A stretch of DNA of 64,000 nt, taken from Novipirellula galeiformis. GTDB taxonomy: Bacteria > Planctomycetota > Planctomycetia > Pirellulales > Pirellulaceae. Position numbers and translations under genes: made by a program. The stretch spans positions 62,001 through 126,000 of the forward strand of contig NZ_SJPT01000002.1 of the NCBI RefSeq assembly GCF_007860095.1, given 5' to 3'. Below, piece after piece: positions 1 through 9,060 of this stretch; position 1 is the stretch's first letter, and each line of letters begins with the position of its first letter. The notes below the pieces were generated by a model. It did no database searches. It worked only from the letters and a program-made list of their open reading frames with translations, and had not been told where the DNA came from.

Positions 1-227
1 ACCTCGCGAATGGATCCGAATGCCATGTCGAGGAAACGCAGGAAATCTGGTTCAGAGTTCCTCGCACATCCTTCGACGATATGGGATGCGATTGATACGG
101 ATGCTCGGCGAAGTTGCGACGTCAGACCGAACATTTCATCCTTCGGGAATGTCCTTGTTGCTGAGTAGACCGACATAACAAGTTCATCCGCCAACTCGAA
201 CGCTCGTAGCTTTCGATGATCTCGCAT
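1..227 (-). CDS. four-helix-bundle protein (S23/IVS-encoded family), N-terminal part
   Basis: Reading the minus strand from an ATG at 225-227 gives 75 codons that run off the left edge, so the C-terminus is missing. The protein begins MRDHRKLRAFELADEL and contains LTSQLRRASVSIASHIVEG followed by a FLRFLDMAFGS stretch. This pattern (a KL..FE.A..L helix, then LR.A..SI..NI.EG) is typical of the four-helix-bundle family first described in 23S rRNA intervening sequences. The family is common in planctomycetes and its function is unknown. AAAGGGGAAAG just upstream of the ATG is a good ribosome binding site. A degenerate relative lies at about 1,052-1,262. Confidence 0.8.
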   Translation of the reverse strand, partial: MRDHRKLRAFELADELVMSVYSATRTFPKDEMFGLTSQLRRASVSIASHIVEGCARNSEPDFLRFLDMAFGSIRE

Positions 228-249
228 AACTTTCCCCTTTTTCCTCCGG

Positions 250-385
250 ACTCACAACTCAAGACTCAAGACTCAAGACTCACAACTCAAGACTCAAGAC
301 TCAAGACTCAAGACTCAAGACTCAAGACTCAAGACTCAAGACTCAAGACTCAAGACTCAAGACTCAAGACTCAAGACTCAAGACT
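250..385. repeat. heptanucleotide tandem repeat (ACTCAAG)n
   Basis: About 19 copies of a 7-base unit ACTCAAG, with a few ACTCACA variants near the left end. It lies between the start of the four-helix-bundle gene and the next gene. Small open frames that cross it (QDSRLKT-type peptides) are artefacts of the repeat. The rest of 228-662 holds no gene I can support. Confidence 0.9.
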
Positions 386-662
386 CCCCCATAACACGAA
401 TGACTGCCTAATTGGATTACACGGATGAAGTTTGAAGGGTGAGGTGTGAAGGATTGCGATTCCCGGTTTCAGACTTCTAACTTCACTCTTCAAACTTCCG
501 ATCGCTTTGTCAGCCGCGTTTTCAACAATCGTCTCGAGAGACTGAACTATGCGTGTTTTACATTCCTGTTTCGCCATTACGACCGGCCGCGAGTAATCAA
601 AAACTCGCTGCCCAACAGAGAACACACATGCACAATTCATTCTTTCAACGACCAGCGGAAAC

Positions 663-1025
663 ATGAAAACCACAACCGAAACAAGATCCAAATCCGTGAC
701 CACCGTCGCGGCCCGGATCGCTGGCGAAGACATCGCCAAAGGTGACTACGTCACCATCCTCAGCGAGATCATTGAGCTTCCCTCCTACTTATGGAGCTGC
801 TCGGGCATCTCACAACCCATCGACGAACCCGTACGGACTCGCTACCTGCCGCGTGCAGTTGGCGAACCGCACAAAGTCGTCGCGGTTTGCTTGCCATTCG
901 TTTACGCAAAGCGACCCAAGGGCAACCTGGTCGCTTTCGACACACGACAGCAACAACTTGTCCGGCTTGACCGAGACAACGGTCGTTCGCTTTGGAAACA
1001 AATGCGAAAAGCAAAAAAGAAGTAA
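663..1025 (+). CDS. conserved-looking hypothetical protein, 120 aa
   Basis: The open frame starts at ATG 663 and ends in a lysine-rich tail (RKAKKK). It has ordinary soluble composition and no recognisable catalytic motif. It contains a DYVTILSEIIELPSYLW segment and a KVVAVCLPFVYAK strand that could be part of a small beta-barrel, where membrane-associated planctomycete proteins often carry such YVTIL...PFV patterns. I do not recognise the family. The coding call rests on length, composition and the lack of a better frame; antisense frames over the same bases look like shadows. Confidence 0.55.
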   Translation: MKTTTETRSKSVTTVAARIAGEDIAKGDYVTILSEIIELPSYLWSCSGISQPIDEPVRTRYLPRAVGEPHKVVAVCLPFVYAKRPKGNLVAFDTRQQQLVRLDRDNGRSLWKQMRKAKKK

Positions 1026-1051
1026 GAAGAGTGATGGGTGAATGGTAAAAG

Positions 1052-1262
1052 TTAGTCGCGAAGCTTTTTGACGATTGAAGTCAGAATCGCGACCAGTTCG
1101 TTGCATTCATCCATCATCGGTTGGAGTCGGTCAGCTGGAACCAAATCGGTTTCAGCGATAAGGCGGAGTCAATACAGCGTCTGGCGTGCTTCTTTGCACG
1201 CGATGTTGTATGTGAGCCGGAAATCTTTTCGGCTCTGGCACGCTTGACCCTCTTCAACATTC
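1052..1262 (-). pseudogene. remnant of a four-helix-bundle (S23-type) gene
   Basis: The minus strand ending at the TAA at 1052-1054 reads RKDFRLTYNIACKEARQTLY, stop, LRLIAETDLVPADRLQ, then MMDECNELVAILTSIVKKL. This is the C-terminal half of the four-helix-bundle family, where the usual sequence is KEAR.T.YWLRLI. The tryptophan codon has become TGA (about 1,168-1,170). The N-terminal half is absent: the similarity stops just before the dispersed repeat that begins at 1,298. It is therefore broken twice, by a nonsense change and by truncation at the repeat. Confidence 0.7.
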
Positions 1263-1297
1263 GCACCGACTGACGTGCCCGAACGGATCGATAGCAA

Positions 1298-1832
1298 GCC
1301 TCGGGGACAGCAAGCCTTGGGGGCAGAGCACTTTGTTGGCTGGTTTGAGGTCCACTGTGAATTGGGTCCAAGTCACACCGATTGGCAATGCCCCAGCCGT
1401 GCAAACGCCATCGCTGTCCCCAACCGGGCGTCGCTGACTTCCAATCAAGGGCTCTGTCCCTGGGGCTCAGTCCAGTGTTTTGCGAATGGTGAGTCACGAA
1501 GTGACGACATGCAAAAGCCACGGACGTGAGTCCGTGGTTTGGGAAAACCAAGCGAACCGGAGTCGCAACGCGACGACAGGAAACGCGGATGCCCGCGCAA
1601 ATGGACCACCGGGAATCAAAACCGGTCGCCGCTTCGCGACTTGGATTGCGTCGGTGTCGCCAGTTACGCAGTGAGTTTCTTTTTCAGAGCAAGTCTATCC
1701 GTGACAACAACGACGGGGCGAAAAACACCGATCAAGAAGTTGGCAAAGCGCAAGTGGTTTCGCCGGTTCGTTCAAGCAAAAAAGGCGATTGCTGAACAGG
1801 AAACGAGTCCGCGTAACTTTTCTTTTCGTCGT
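1298..1832 (+). repeat. dispersed repeat, copy 1 (modules A+B)
   Basis: This is one of six same-orientation copies in the window. Module A (about 1,298-1,466) has imperfect terminal inverted repeats of the type GGGGACAGAGCACTT ... AAGTGCTCTGTCCCC. Module B (about 1,467-1,832) holds a hairpin CCACGGACGTGAGTCCGTGG, a GTCGCAACGCGAC palindrome and a conserved stretch that reads GRKTPIKKL in one frame, ending with a GGAAA...TTTCC-type inverted repeat. No transposase is encoded, so it looks like a MITE- or REP-like element or a recombination substrate. From 1,833 to 2,034 I see nothing. Confidence 0.8.
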
Positions 1833-2034
1833 GTTGATCACAGACGATGCGTGTCTGGAAAAGCGTCCCTTGCTTTTGTAGGTTCGCGTGTAACTCCAAC
1901 GAGAAAATGGTACCTGTGCCTCGCTCTCACAATATTCGCAAACTGTGTGGAAAGGCTTAACGACGCTTGGACTTCAACATGGAAGAAACGAAAAACAATT
2001 TACTTAAGACGCATTGGGACGCGACTGAGTAAGC

Positions 2035-2772
2035 TTACTCAGCTTGCTTGCCGGCTCGCAGCTTGCGAAAGGCGACCACTCCGCCTAGGAAAGCGAAGAT
2101 GCCACACGTTGCGGGCTCAGGAACAGGAACCGCGTCGCCAGTGAGCAGAATTCGGTCAAACGCGATGTCTTCGTCGCTACTCGTTAGGTTGTCCATCACA
2201 AAACGAATGTCTAAAGCTCTTCCGTTACCAATTGGCGCATTGAACTGCGTAAACACGTTCGTGATCGCGGCACCGTCGCCAGTTCCATCGAAATCGGTGT
2301 CGACCAGCGGTTCGGTATTGCCGCCAGTACCTTCGACTGCAAAGATCGGGAAGAATCCGCCACCATCGATATTCACTTCAACGCGAAAGGACGTATCCGA
2401 GTCCCAGTCCTCTCCGGAGATTGCGTCGTCTTCGGCGATAAAGAAGCTGAGGTTCAGGTTGTTAAAAGTCGAAATATCAATTCCAGCCCAATTCATCATG
2501 AACGGATTGGGGCCACCAGCACTGTCGATGTCCTGGGCAGCGTAGAAGTTGTTTTCGGTGTTGTTAAAGAAAATCGAATTTCCATTGCCCAACTCATTTT
2601 CATTAAACACGCCAAAATAGTCGTTGCCGGCTAGACTTCCGGCATCTGGTTGGCTGGTCGTGAATTGGACACCGACCGTTCCTCCATCAAAGTCCTCCGA
2701 CAGGAGAATCCCAGCTTGTAGGTTTTGGCTTTGTATAAACGTGAGTAAAAGTGTTGCGAGCAAAAATCGCAT
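2035..2772 (-). CDS. exported PEP-CTERM domain protein
   Basis: This 245-aa protein starts MRFLLATLLLTFIQSQNLQA, a Sec signal peptide. The mature part is acidic and rich in Asn, Asp and Gly with beta-sandwich character (for example the SEDFDGGTVGVQF opening). It ends with the PEP-CTERM sorting signal: VPVPEPAT at about residue 216, a hydrophobic segment, then basic RKLRAGK. Such proteins are exported and processed by an exosortase/archaeosortase-type system, usually for extracellular matrix or surface display; no exosortase gene is in this window. The specific function is unknown. It sits alone between repeat copies 1 and 2. Confidence 0.85.
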   Translation of the reverse strand: MRFLLATLLLTFIQSQNLQAGILLSEDFDGGTVGVQFTTSQPDAGSLAGNDYFGVFNENELGNGNSIFFNNTENNFYAAQDIDSAGGPNPFMMNWAGIDISTFNNLNLSFFIAEDDAISGEDWDSDTSFRVEVNIDGGGFFPIFAVEGTGGNTEPLVDTDFDGTGDGAAITNVFTQFNAPIGNGRALDIRFVMDNLTSSDEDIAFDRILLTGDAVPVPEPATCGIFAFLGGVVAFRKLRAGKQAE

Positions 2773-2999
2773 CGAAAGATCCAGTTAAATGTTACGACCC
2801 ACAATGTAGGGTGACAGGGATAAAGCTTGACAGCCTAGTCACTCTCCCTTCCCAGATCAAATTTTTCGGACAAATCCGCATTTTAATTGTGCAGACAATC
2901 ACTTTCAAGTTGCACCGAACAAAAGTGGCTGGGCGTGCTAGAGCACGTCTCTATGGAGGTGGTGTCGCGTCGCAACTTTCAAATGCACTTCGTCTCTAA

Positions 3000-3491
3000 C
3001 GCATCGGAAACGCAGTTGGGAAGTTGGGTTAGTCGTCCGAAGATGACTCCAGTGCTCCGCAGCGAAGTCGTAAAACGTCAATAAGATGTCGCGGTCTTTG
3101 CGGAAGCACTCGCATGCCGCTGCGTCCTTGACGCTGAATTTTTCTATGAACGCATCGAACTCTGTGTTGGCATCCTCTTTCGTTTCCGCTTGGCAGACCT
3201 CTGCAAATCGCCTTTCAATCTGGGCTGAACGCTGTTAGACACCTTGTTCAGCACATTGGCCGTCTTGTGTACCCAACAGCGTTTTCTTGAGTCTCAGAAA
3301 ACACTTTACGAAGTGCCGCCCAGAAGCCCAGGGCACCGTCCCCCACGGCGATCTTGGGAGACGTCGCAAGTCCGCATTGCTTCAGATCGATCAGAAGTTC
3401 GCTCCAGCTTTGTTCACTTTCGCGGTAGCCATCGAGCACCGCAATGAGATCCTTTTGGCCAGTGGGAGTCGCGCCCATCAACACCAGCGGG
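3000..3491 (-). pseudogene. IS256-family (mutator) transposase remnant
   Basis: The minus strand reads PLVLMGATPTGQKDLIAVLD, then GYRESEQSW, VGDGALGFWAALRKVF and, after frameshifts, CWVHKTANVLNKV, FDAFIEKFSVKDAA and FYDFAAEHWSHLRTTNP. These are hallmark blocks of IS256-type DDE transposases (the DGYRES, GDGALGFW, CWVHK and HLRTTNP regions). The N-terminal third is missing: the sequence is cut at 3,491-3,492 where repeat copy 2 starts. At least one frameshift lies near 3,240. It is not the same element as the fuller IS at 15.6-17.1 kb. Confidence 0.8.
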
Positions 3492-3492
3492 G

Positions 3493-4011
3493 AGCCTCGG
3501 GGACAGTGCTCACTTTCACGTGGTTTGAGGTCCACTGAGAATTGGGGCCAAGTCACAGCGATTGGCAATGCCCCAGCCGTGCAAACGCCATCGCTGTCCC
3601 CAACCGGGCGTTGCTGACTTCCAATCAAGTGCTCTGTCCCTGGGGCTCAGTCCAGTGTTTTGCGAATGGTGAGTCACGAAGTGACGACCTGCAATAGCCA
3701 CGGACGAGAGTCCGTGGTTTGGGAAAACCAAGCGAACCGGAGTCGCAACGCGACGACAGAGAACGCGGATGCCCGCGCAAGTCGACCACCGGGAATCAAA
3801 ACCGGTCGCCGCTTCGCGACTTGGATTGCGTCGGTGTCGCCAGTTACGCAGTGAGTTTCTTTTTCAGAGCAAGTCTATCCGCGACAACAATGGCGGGGCG
3901 AAAAACACCGATCAAGAAGTTGACAAAGAACAAGTGGTTTAACCGGTGCGATCAAGCAAAAAAGACGATTGCTGAACGGGAAAAGAATCCGCGTAACGTT
4001 TCTTTCCCGAT
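3493..4011 (+). repeat. dispersed repeat, copy 2 (modules A+B)
   Basis: This copy is nearly collinear with copy 1. The module A inverted ends lie at about 3,500 and 3,640, then module B runs to about 4,011. In module B an ATG at 3,888 opens a basic frame (MAGRKTPIKKLTKNKWF) shared with copies 4 and 5. It truncates an IS256 transposase on its left and ends about 20 bases before the stop codon of the methyltransferase gene on its right. Confidence 0.8.
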
Positions 4012-4031
4012 GTCGCTAGAAAACGTTGAAA

Positions 4032-5141
4032 CTACCTTGGGTACAGCACCACATCTGTTTCCCCTCGCTCCGCCGGAAGGTTCGCAAACAAATCCGTCTG
4101 AGTCTTTTCAGGCGAAAGTCTGGTATAACTTCGCATCCGAAGATGTGGGAATACTTCCTGAAGTACTTCTTTTGTTATCTCCAGGGTCAATTTGCGCCTA
4201 TCAGTTCTCACATAGACGATTGCATCGTCGGCAAGTGTCCGGCTTGCATTCCGAAACACATCGAGAAGCAGTTTTTTGTACTTTTCTCGATCAATAAACT
4301 TTCCGCGCAGCGAGTCTTGTGGCGCGGATGGCGAAGGCTCTCCACCAAGCATCCAAAGCCTTAGCCACTGATCGTAATGATAGTCAGTTACGCCACAGTA
4401 TGGCGGCGAAGTAAAAAGCAACTTTACATTCTCGCTAGCGGCGGAGAGTTTCTTTGCGATGTGGCCGAGACGAACAATGCTGTTCCCAAGGTAGACTTCG
4501 CTGTTGGACGTGACCGGGCAGCCTCGCTTGTATCTCCAATCGAGTTTTTTCTGCATAAATTTGACGGGATCAATCTGCGGAGGCTGTTGGTTATTTTCCT
4601 TCCACCAGCGAATAGCGTATGGCGGAGACATCGACTTCGCCTGACGCATTTGGTTAGAAAATGAGTCAGTGCGTTTTCCATGTAGGTGCACAAGCAGAAG
4701 TGACATCAATGTCCAGTCTGTCTTAGACTGCCTCCAATTTAGCCATGAACGACATGTCAAGAGAAAAGAAAGTACATCCTCAGTGTAACAATGCCTGAAG
4801 AAAGGGGGCATTTCAGCAGTTGCCCGACGGTAGCGAAAAGCATTTCGACCAATTTCTTCAAGTCGATTCTGAACACTCGATTTGCCTGCGGGATTCAGCT
4901 TTGCTTTTGAGTACACCCACCCGACAGGATTGATCTCGATTCCGATTCCGATTCGCTGATTGATGGCCGCGCTGTAGATTGAGGTTCCGCGGCCTGCGAA
5001 AGGGTCAAGAACGCGGTCGCCGACTGATGTATACTTTAGTATTATCTGTTCCGCGAAGCTACTTGGGAACATTGCATAGTAAGGTCCCACGCCAGACCAA
5101 CGTTTTTCAGCCGTGGAATATCGTCCAGTCAAGGTGGTCAT
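4032..5141 (-). CDS. DNA methyltransferase (N4/N6 amino type) of a HerA-NurA operon
   Basis: This 369-aa protein carries the SAM-binding motif DPFAGRGTS at about residue 47 and the catalytic motif TSPPY at about residue 247; SPPY favours m4C or m6A chemistry at the exocyclic amine. The N-terminal YYAMFPSSFAEQII and C-terminal RLSPEKTQTDLF segments match stand-alone methylases that recognise short sites. It is the last gene of a three-gene minus-strand operon: its ATG (5,139-5,141) overlaps the nurA-like stop by 4 bases, which implies translational coupling. By analogy with restriction-like systems it may mark host DNA so that the HerA-NurA machine attacks only unmodified DNA; that role is inference. 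Repeat copy 2 lies immediately downstream. Confidence 0.85.
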   Translation of the reverse strand: MTTLTGRYSTAEKRWSGVGPYYAMFPSSFAEQIILKYTSVGDRVLDPFAGRGTSIYSAAINQRIGIGIEINPVGWVYSKAKLNPAGKSSVQNRLEEIGRNAFRYRRATAEMPPFFRHCYTEDVLSFLLTCRSWLNWRQSKTDWTLMSLLLVHLHGKRTDSFSNQMRQAKSMSPPYAIRWWKENNQQPPQIDPVKFMQKKLDWRYKRGCPVTSNSEVYLGNSIVRLGHIAKKLSAASENVKLLFTSPPYCGVTDYHYDQWLRLWMLGGEPSPSAPQDSLRGKFIDREKYKKLLLDVFRNASRTLADDAIVYVRTDRRKLTLEITKEVLQEVFPHLRMRSYTRLSPEKTQTDLFANLPAERGETDVVLYPR

Positions 5142-6487
5142 CTATCTCCCATCAATGCATTCGCCAAACGCTTCAGTACTTTCGTGCCTAGATGCAGAGG
5201 TATCGCAGCGTGGGAGTGTGCAGCTACCAGTGGTGAAACGGCATTTTCAAATCGCGACGAAACCAACTTGTCGAGAAGCTTGCAGATGAGAGCAAACTCA
5301 GGATATTGGTCAATTGAGCCAGTTGCGATTGTATCTTGCTCCTCAGTGAGAAATGGCATATTCGCAACGATCCTCGCTCCGCATGCGGTTTTGTAAAAGA
5401 ACTTTCGTCCGAAGTAGGTGTCAGCTCCAAATTGCTTTTCACTTTCGGAAAAAATTATCCTTCGCTTGATGTAACTGTCCGTCAGGAGTTGATAAGAACG
5501 CCGCGGGAATCGTTGCTCGCCAGGCTCTTCAGTAGTATCAATTTCCTCAAAGTGGGAAACAAAATTCCCGGATTTCTCAATCCCCACTATCAGCAGATCT
5601 CTTTGGGTTTCCTCCCGCACCTCGCGATTCAGCCTCATCAATTCAATCGAAATTGCTCGACTGAGCCATGCTGGTGGCCCGAATTGAGCAAGGGGCCCAT
5701 CCATGAAAAAACCAAGCCGCGAGATCTTACCTAATATTCCTTGCCGCTCGAAACATTGGAGTAGGTGAATCATCAAAATTCGTTCCCATACCTGCATGAC
5801 AAGCCCAAACGCTTCACCGTTTGTACCAACATCATTAAAGCGTTCGTGGATCCGAAGTGCATCCGTTGAATAAACGGGACGTCCACAGCAGGGTGTCGAA
5901 CTGCACCCTGCGGCAACAATGAAGTTTCCATCACACCCATGAGACTCACGGTAGGGGCATTCTTGTCCTCTGCTTGTCGGCTTATGAGCGAGCAGTGATT
6001 CGTAAGTGCTTAACAGTCGCGTATGGTTGTCGTCATCGAACATTGTGTCGTGAAAACTCTCAAACAATTGCTGTCTGAAAGACTCTCGGGCGTTCGTGTG
6101 GCTAATCGTAACAACGTTGGAGCCTGGTAGTGCGGCGTCAATCGTGTCGGCCTGTTCCGTTTTCCGAAACTCACGTGGATCGACAGGCCTTTGTTCGTCA
6201 AGTTCAGTAATCTTTGCTAAATCAAGCAGAACACTCGCAACGGTTACATAGCCAACTTTCGCCCCAGGGTATCCAGTCTGCACATCAACCTCTTGGTAGC
6301 TTCCGTCGATGGCTAAAATATAGGCTGGCATAGGATCACAACACAAAGGTGCCTCACAGGGCTCTGTGAGCAGTTCGATCGGATGTTTGTTTGCAATCCG
6401 AGAACGATTCAAAAGCTTTTGGACCTGCTCCGCATCAGCGATTCGACGCAGCGATCGGTATCGCGCAAACTCTCCTTCGTACGGCAT
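5138..6487 (-). CDS. NurA-like 5'-3' nuclease
   Basis: This 449-aa protein matches the NurA fold by pattern. It has an N-terminal acidic metal site ILAIDGSYQEVDV at about residue 56, a second acidic site GFFMDGPLAQFGPP at about residue 258, a GIEKSGNFVSHFEEI block, and the C-terminal HAAIPLHLGTKVLKRL segment. NurA is a Mn-dependent RNase-H-fold nuclease that works with the hexameric HerA translocase. Here it lies 2 bases downstream of the HerA-like gene and overlaps the methyltransferase start by 4 bases, so the three products are probably made together. Four to six cysteines in the middle (CPYRESHGCDG...CSSTPCCG) could bind zinc, which is not usual for archaeal NurA. The family call is by motif only. 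Confidence 0.75.
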   Translation of the reverse strand: MPYEGEFARYRSLRRIADAEQVQKLLNRSRIANKHPIELLTEPCEAPLCCDPMPAYILAIDGSYQEVDVQTGYPGAKVGYVTVASVLLDLAKITELDEQRPVDPREFRKTEQADTIDAALPGSNVVTISHTNARESFRQQLFESFHDTMFDDDNHTRLLSTYESLLAHKPTSRGQECPYRESHGCDGNFIVAAGCSSTPCCGRPVYSTDALRIHERFNDVGTNGEAFGLVMQVWERILMIHLLQCFERQGILGKISRLGFFMDGPLAQFGPPAWLSRAISIELMRLNREVREETQRDLLIVGIEKSGNFVSHFEEIDTTEEPGEQRFPRRSYQLLTDSYIKRRIIFSESEKQFGADTYFGRKFFYKTACGARIVANMPFLTEEQDTIATGSIDQYPEFALICKLLDKLVSSRFENAVSPLVAAHSHAAIPLHLGTKVLKRLANALMGDR

Positions 6488-6489
6488 TA

Positions 6490-8610
6490 TTAAGCCTCCG
6501 ATTCGATGGCAAATTTTTCCACTTGAACTGGAACAACAAATGGGTTTGACAAAGTCTTAACGCGAAGGAACCCTTTGTTTTGAGCTCGCAGAATACTGCC
6601 TTCGAAGTCGGCGAAATCGTAAAATTTCCGAAGCTCCTTAGTTTCGTCCGTATTGTTTAGATGTCCGATAAACCAGTTTGATGTGTTTCGTAGAATGTTT
6701 CTTTGAATCGAACTCACTTCCTGTGTCGCATAGATTAGACCGATATTGTACTTTGCTCCTTCCTTTGCAGTTCGCACCCAGATATCAGTCGTGTCTAGCT
6801 CGCTTGATGATGGAAGAATATTGTGAGCTTCTTCTACGTAAACCAAAATATCGGGTGGAGTCTCCGCGTTACGGAATAGTTGCTGATTCGTCTCAAAAAT
6901 GCGTCTGACGACACGGTCAGCCGCAGACTTATTCATCTCAGGGCTTCCGCTTGATTGGTCAACGATTACAAGTTTGCCAGCTTCAAGCGCACGGCAAATG
7001 TCTTCAGCGTAGTCTGATGAAGTCGTATGCGTATGCTGTTCGGCGATCCGTCCGATAAGTCGAGGACCATTACTATATTCCCACATGCCCAATACTTTGA
7101 GCAAATCTGGGTCAGCCCATGGCGTTGGGTCTTTTCTCTTGCGTTCCTTGTCGTCCATCTGTTCACGGTCAAACGCTTGGTAGCCGCTTGTCTTGTCGCT
7201 GATGAATTCACGCAGAGAACGAAGTGCGTTTGCGAGTTGCCGCCAATTGCTCGGTCGTTCTAGCGTGCCCGCCGCTGCAAAGTACTCATTTGCTTTTTCG
7301 GATTCTGAATTTCTCATCGCTTGAAGCAATGGTTTGCCAAACAGCCCTGTCGTTTTCGGCTGCATTGATGTCGGAGGTTTAAGGCCGGCGTCTGCGAGCA
7401 GCGCACGGTAACAGAGCGTCCGGCGATTAAATCTAGTCGCAGCTGATCTGTCCGCTTGATCTGGAGCGTCAAAGCTCACGTCGCAGAAGTTCTGGGCGTA
7501 TTTCGATGCTTCCCCACGGAGGGCTTCGTCAATTATCGTCTTGCCAATTTCTAAATTGTCATCCAGGTAAAAGTTGAGCAGCATTAAGCGCCGGTTTGGA
7601 TCACTCGGGTGCGATGTAATTCCGAATGTCTCCACATCGGTTTTGAGAGCATCTTGTTCCGCTGCGGGACCACACGCCCATACGTTTTTGATCGCCGTGG
7701 GCGTAAGCTTGCTCGACGAGTCTTGAACGTTCTCGTTTGCATACTCCCCATTTGGGTCGAAGACGATCTGGCCTATCCTTCGTGGCTCAGTGGCATCCCA
7801 TCGCAACGCAAATATCGATTTTAAAATAATCTTGGTTGTATTAGACTTTCCCGTTCGCGTCATGCCAAACAAAGCCGACTTCTGACCGAGCAAGTCCGTC
7901 GGTGTTATTCCAAATTTGACATTCCCAACTTGCTGAAACGGCCGGTTTGTAGATGCGTACCGAATTGCTCCAATCGGAACAATAGTATTGCTCGATCTAG
8001 ACGCCCCTTCACGAAAGTTGACGATTGCTTCCAAGACATCACCACGCGGTTTAAACACCTTCAGGCCGCGGTTCGGGTAGTAATTGCTCAAGTCGGACCC
8101 GAATGATAATTCGTAGCCGGTGCCTTCATCAGTTTCGGACTCTGCAACATAAAATGTCCCAACCACCCGACATCGAACCCCAGCGTAGCTGAGCAAATGA
8201 TGCGTCGTGGAATCCATGACGTCGCGATGGTCCCAGTTTTTTGCAAGCTCCCCACTTACTTGCTGTGCGTTCTCAACGCGAACTCTTAGGGCTTCCGATG
8301 CATTCGGGAGGTCTGCTTGGTCGAGTACACGCAATAGAACAATCGAAGAGTCCTCTTTTGTCGGATCCGTTTCCTGCTGTCCATCAATCCTTGTCGCAAT
8401 CAAAAACGACAAAGCTGGTATTCCACCCACATCCATCCGGTGGCGATCATGCACTTGGACCAAAGCAGATTCGTATGAGAGTGAATAAACTTCACCAACG
8501 TATGCAGTGTTTTCGACAAGCTGCGAAAGTAAGGAGCCAGCGGACTTTAGCTCTGCTCGCAATGGCTCAGAACCCAGCTGATCACCAACGGTACCCACGA
8601 TGCCGCTCAT
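6490..8610 (-). CDS. HerA-like FtsK/HerA superfamily DNA translocase (DUF87)
   Basis: The 706-aa product has an N-terminal HerA beta-barrel (HAS)-like region, then Walker [13 protein letters not shown] at about residue 250 and Walker [14 protein letters not shown] at about residue 590. An [20 protein letters not shown] sensor/arginine region and a conserved WFIGHLNN segment follow. These are the signatures of HerA-type hexameric pumping ATPases. Partnered with NurA, HerA drives resection of DNA ends in archaea; in bacteria HerA homologues pair with SIR2 or DUF4297 effectors in antiphage systems. The gene is first in the operon HerA-NurA-methyltransferase. The start at 8,608-8,610 is preceded by AAGGAGA in good spacing. 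Confidence 0.85.
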   Translation of the reverse strand: MSGIVGTVGDQLGSEPLRAELKSAGSLLSQLVENTAYVGEVYSLSYESALVQVHDRHRMDVGGIPALSFLIATRIDGQQETDPTKEDSSIVLLRVLDQADLPNASEALRVRVENAQQVSGELAKNWDHRDVMDSTTHHLLSYAGVRCRVVGTFYVAESETDEGTGYELSFGSDLSNYYPNRGLKVFKPRGDVLEAIVNFREGASRSSNTIVPIGAIRYASTNRPFQQVGNVKFGITPTDLLGQKSALFGMTRTGKSNTTKIILKSIFALRWDATEPRRIGQIVFDPNGEYANENVQDSSSKLTPTAIKNVWACGPAAEQDALKTDVETFGITSHPSDPNRRLMLLNFYLDDNLEIGKTIIDEALRGEASKYAQNFCDVSFDAPDQADRSAATRFNRRTLCYRALLADAGLKPPTSMQPKTTGLFGKPLLQAMRNSESEKANEYFAAAGTLERPSNWRQLANALRSLREFISDKTSGYQAFDREQMDDKERKRKDPTPWADPDLLKVLGMWEYSNGPRLIGRIAEQHTHTTSSDYAEDICRALEAGKLVIVDQSSGSPEMNKSAADRVVRRIFETNQQLFRNAETPPDILVYVEEAHNILPSSSELDTTDIWVRTAKEGAKYNIGLIYATQEVSSIQRNILRNTSNWFIGHLNNTDETKELRKFYDFADFEGSILRAQNKGFLRVKTLSNPFVVPVQVEKFAIESEA

Positions 8611-8893
8611 TCAGATCTCCTTAATGTAGCGAAGTCACTTCGGCTGCCACCGCTCCAGAAAATAAGTACGACCGGAAAGCTCCGATCTAGGCCGTGCTCG
8701 ATTCACCGCCATGAGGGGGAGATGATAACAAGTATATTGCTATCTCGTGAAGGACGGTGACCTCCCGATCAGTTCTTTGCAGGGAGTTGTGAAAATTGGT
8801 GCCACCAGTGAAAATTGGGAAAATTGGTGCTAAACACCCACCAACAAACACTCACCAACCTGTCCAACCTTTGCGGTTGCGCTGCAGAAAGGC

Positions 8894-9060
8894 GCCTCGG
8901 GGACGAGCCTCGGGGACAGGGCACTTTTTCGGGTGGTTTGAGGTCGACTGTGTATTGAGGCCAAGTCTCGCCGGTTGGCAATGCCCAAGCCGTGCAAACG
9001 CCATCGCTGTCCCCAACAGGGCGTTGCTGACTTCGGATCAAGTGCTCTGTCCCCAGGCTC
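8894..9060 (+). repeat. dispersed repeat, copy 3 (module A only)
   Basis: Only module A is present, from GCCTCGGGGAC to AAGTGCTCTGTCCCC. It lies upstream of the HerA operon and abuts a beta-lactamase-like gene fragment on its right. From 8,611 to 8,893 there is no gene; the stretch 8,857-8,890 (CAACCTGTCCAACCTTTGCG and on) recurs at 30,151-30,183. Confidence 0.75.

Noticed and set aside
250-385. Possible CRISPR array
   Set aside because: Units are 7 bases with no spacers; it is a simple tandem repeat and no cas gene is nearby.
216-428. 70-codon frame across the heptamer repeat (QDSRLKT repeats)
   Set aside because: It is a direct product of the 7-base tandem repeat; no ribosome site and no protein-like composition.
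1539-2144. 201-codon plus-strand frame through repeat copy 1 into the PEP-CTERM gene region
   Set aside because: It crosses the repeat boundary into sequence antisense to a well-supported gene; only the short GRKTPIKKL part is shared between copies.
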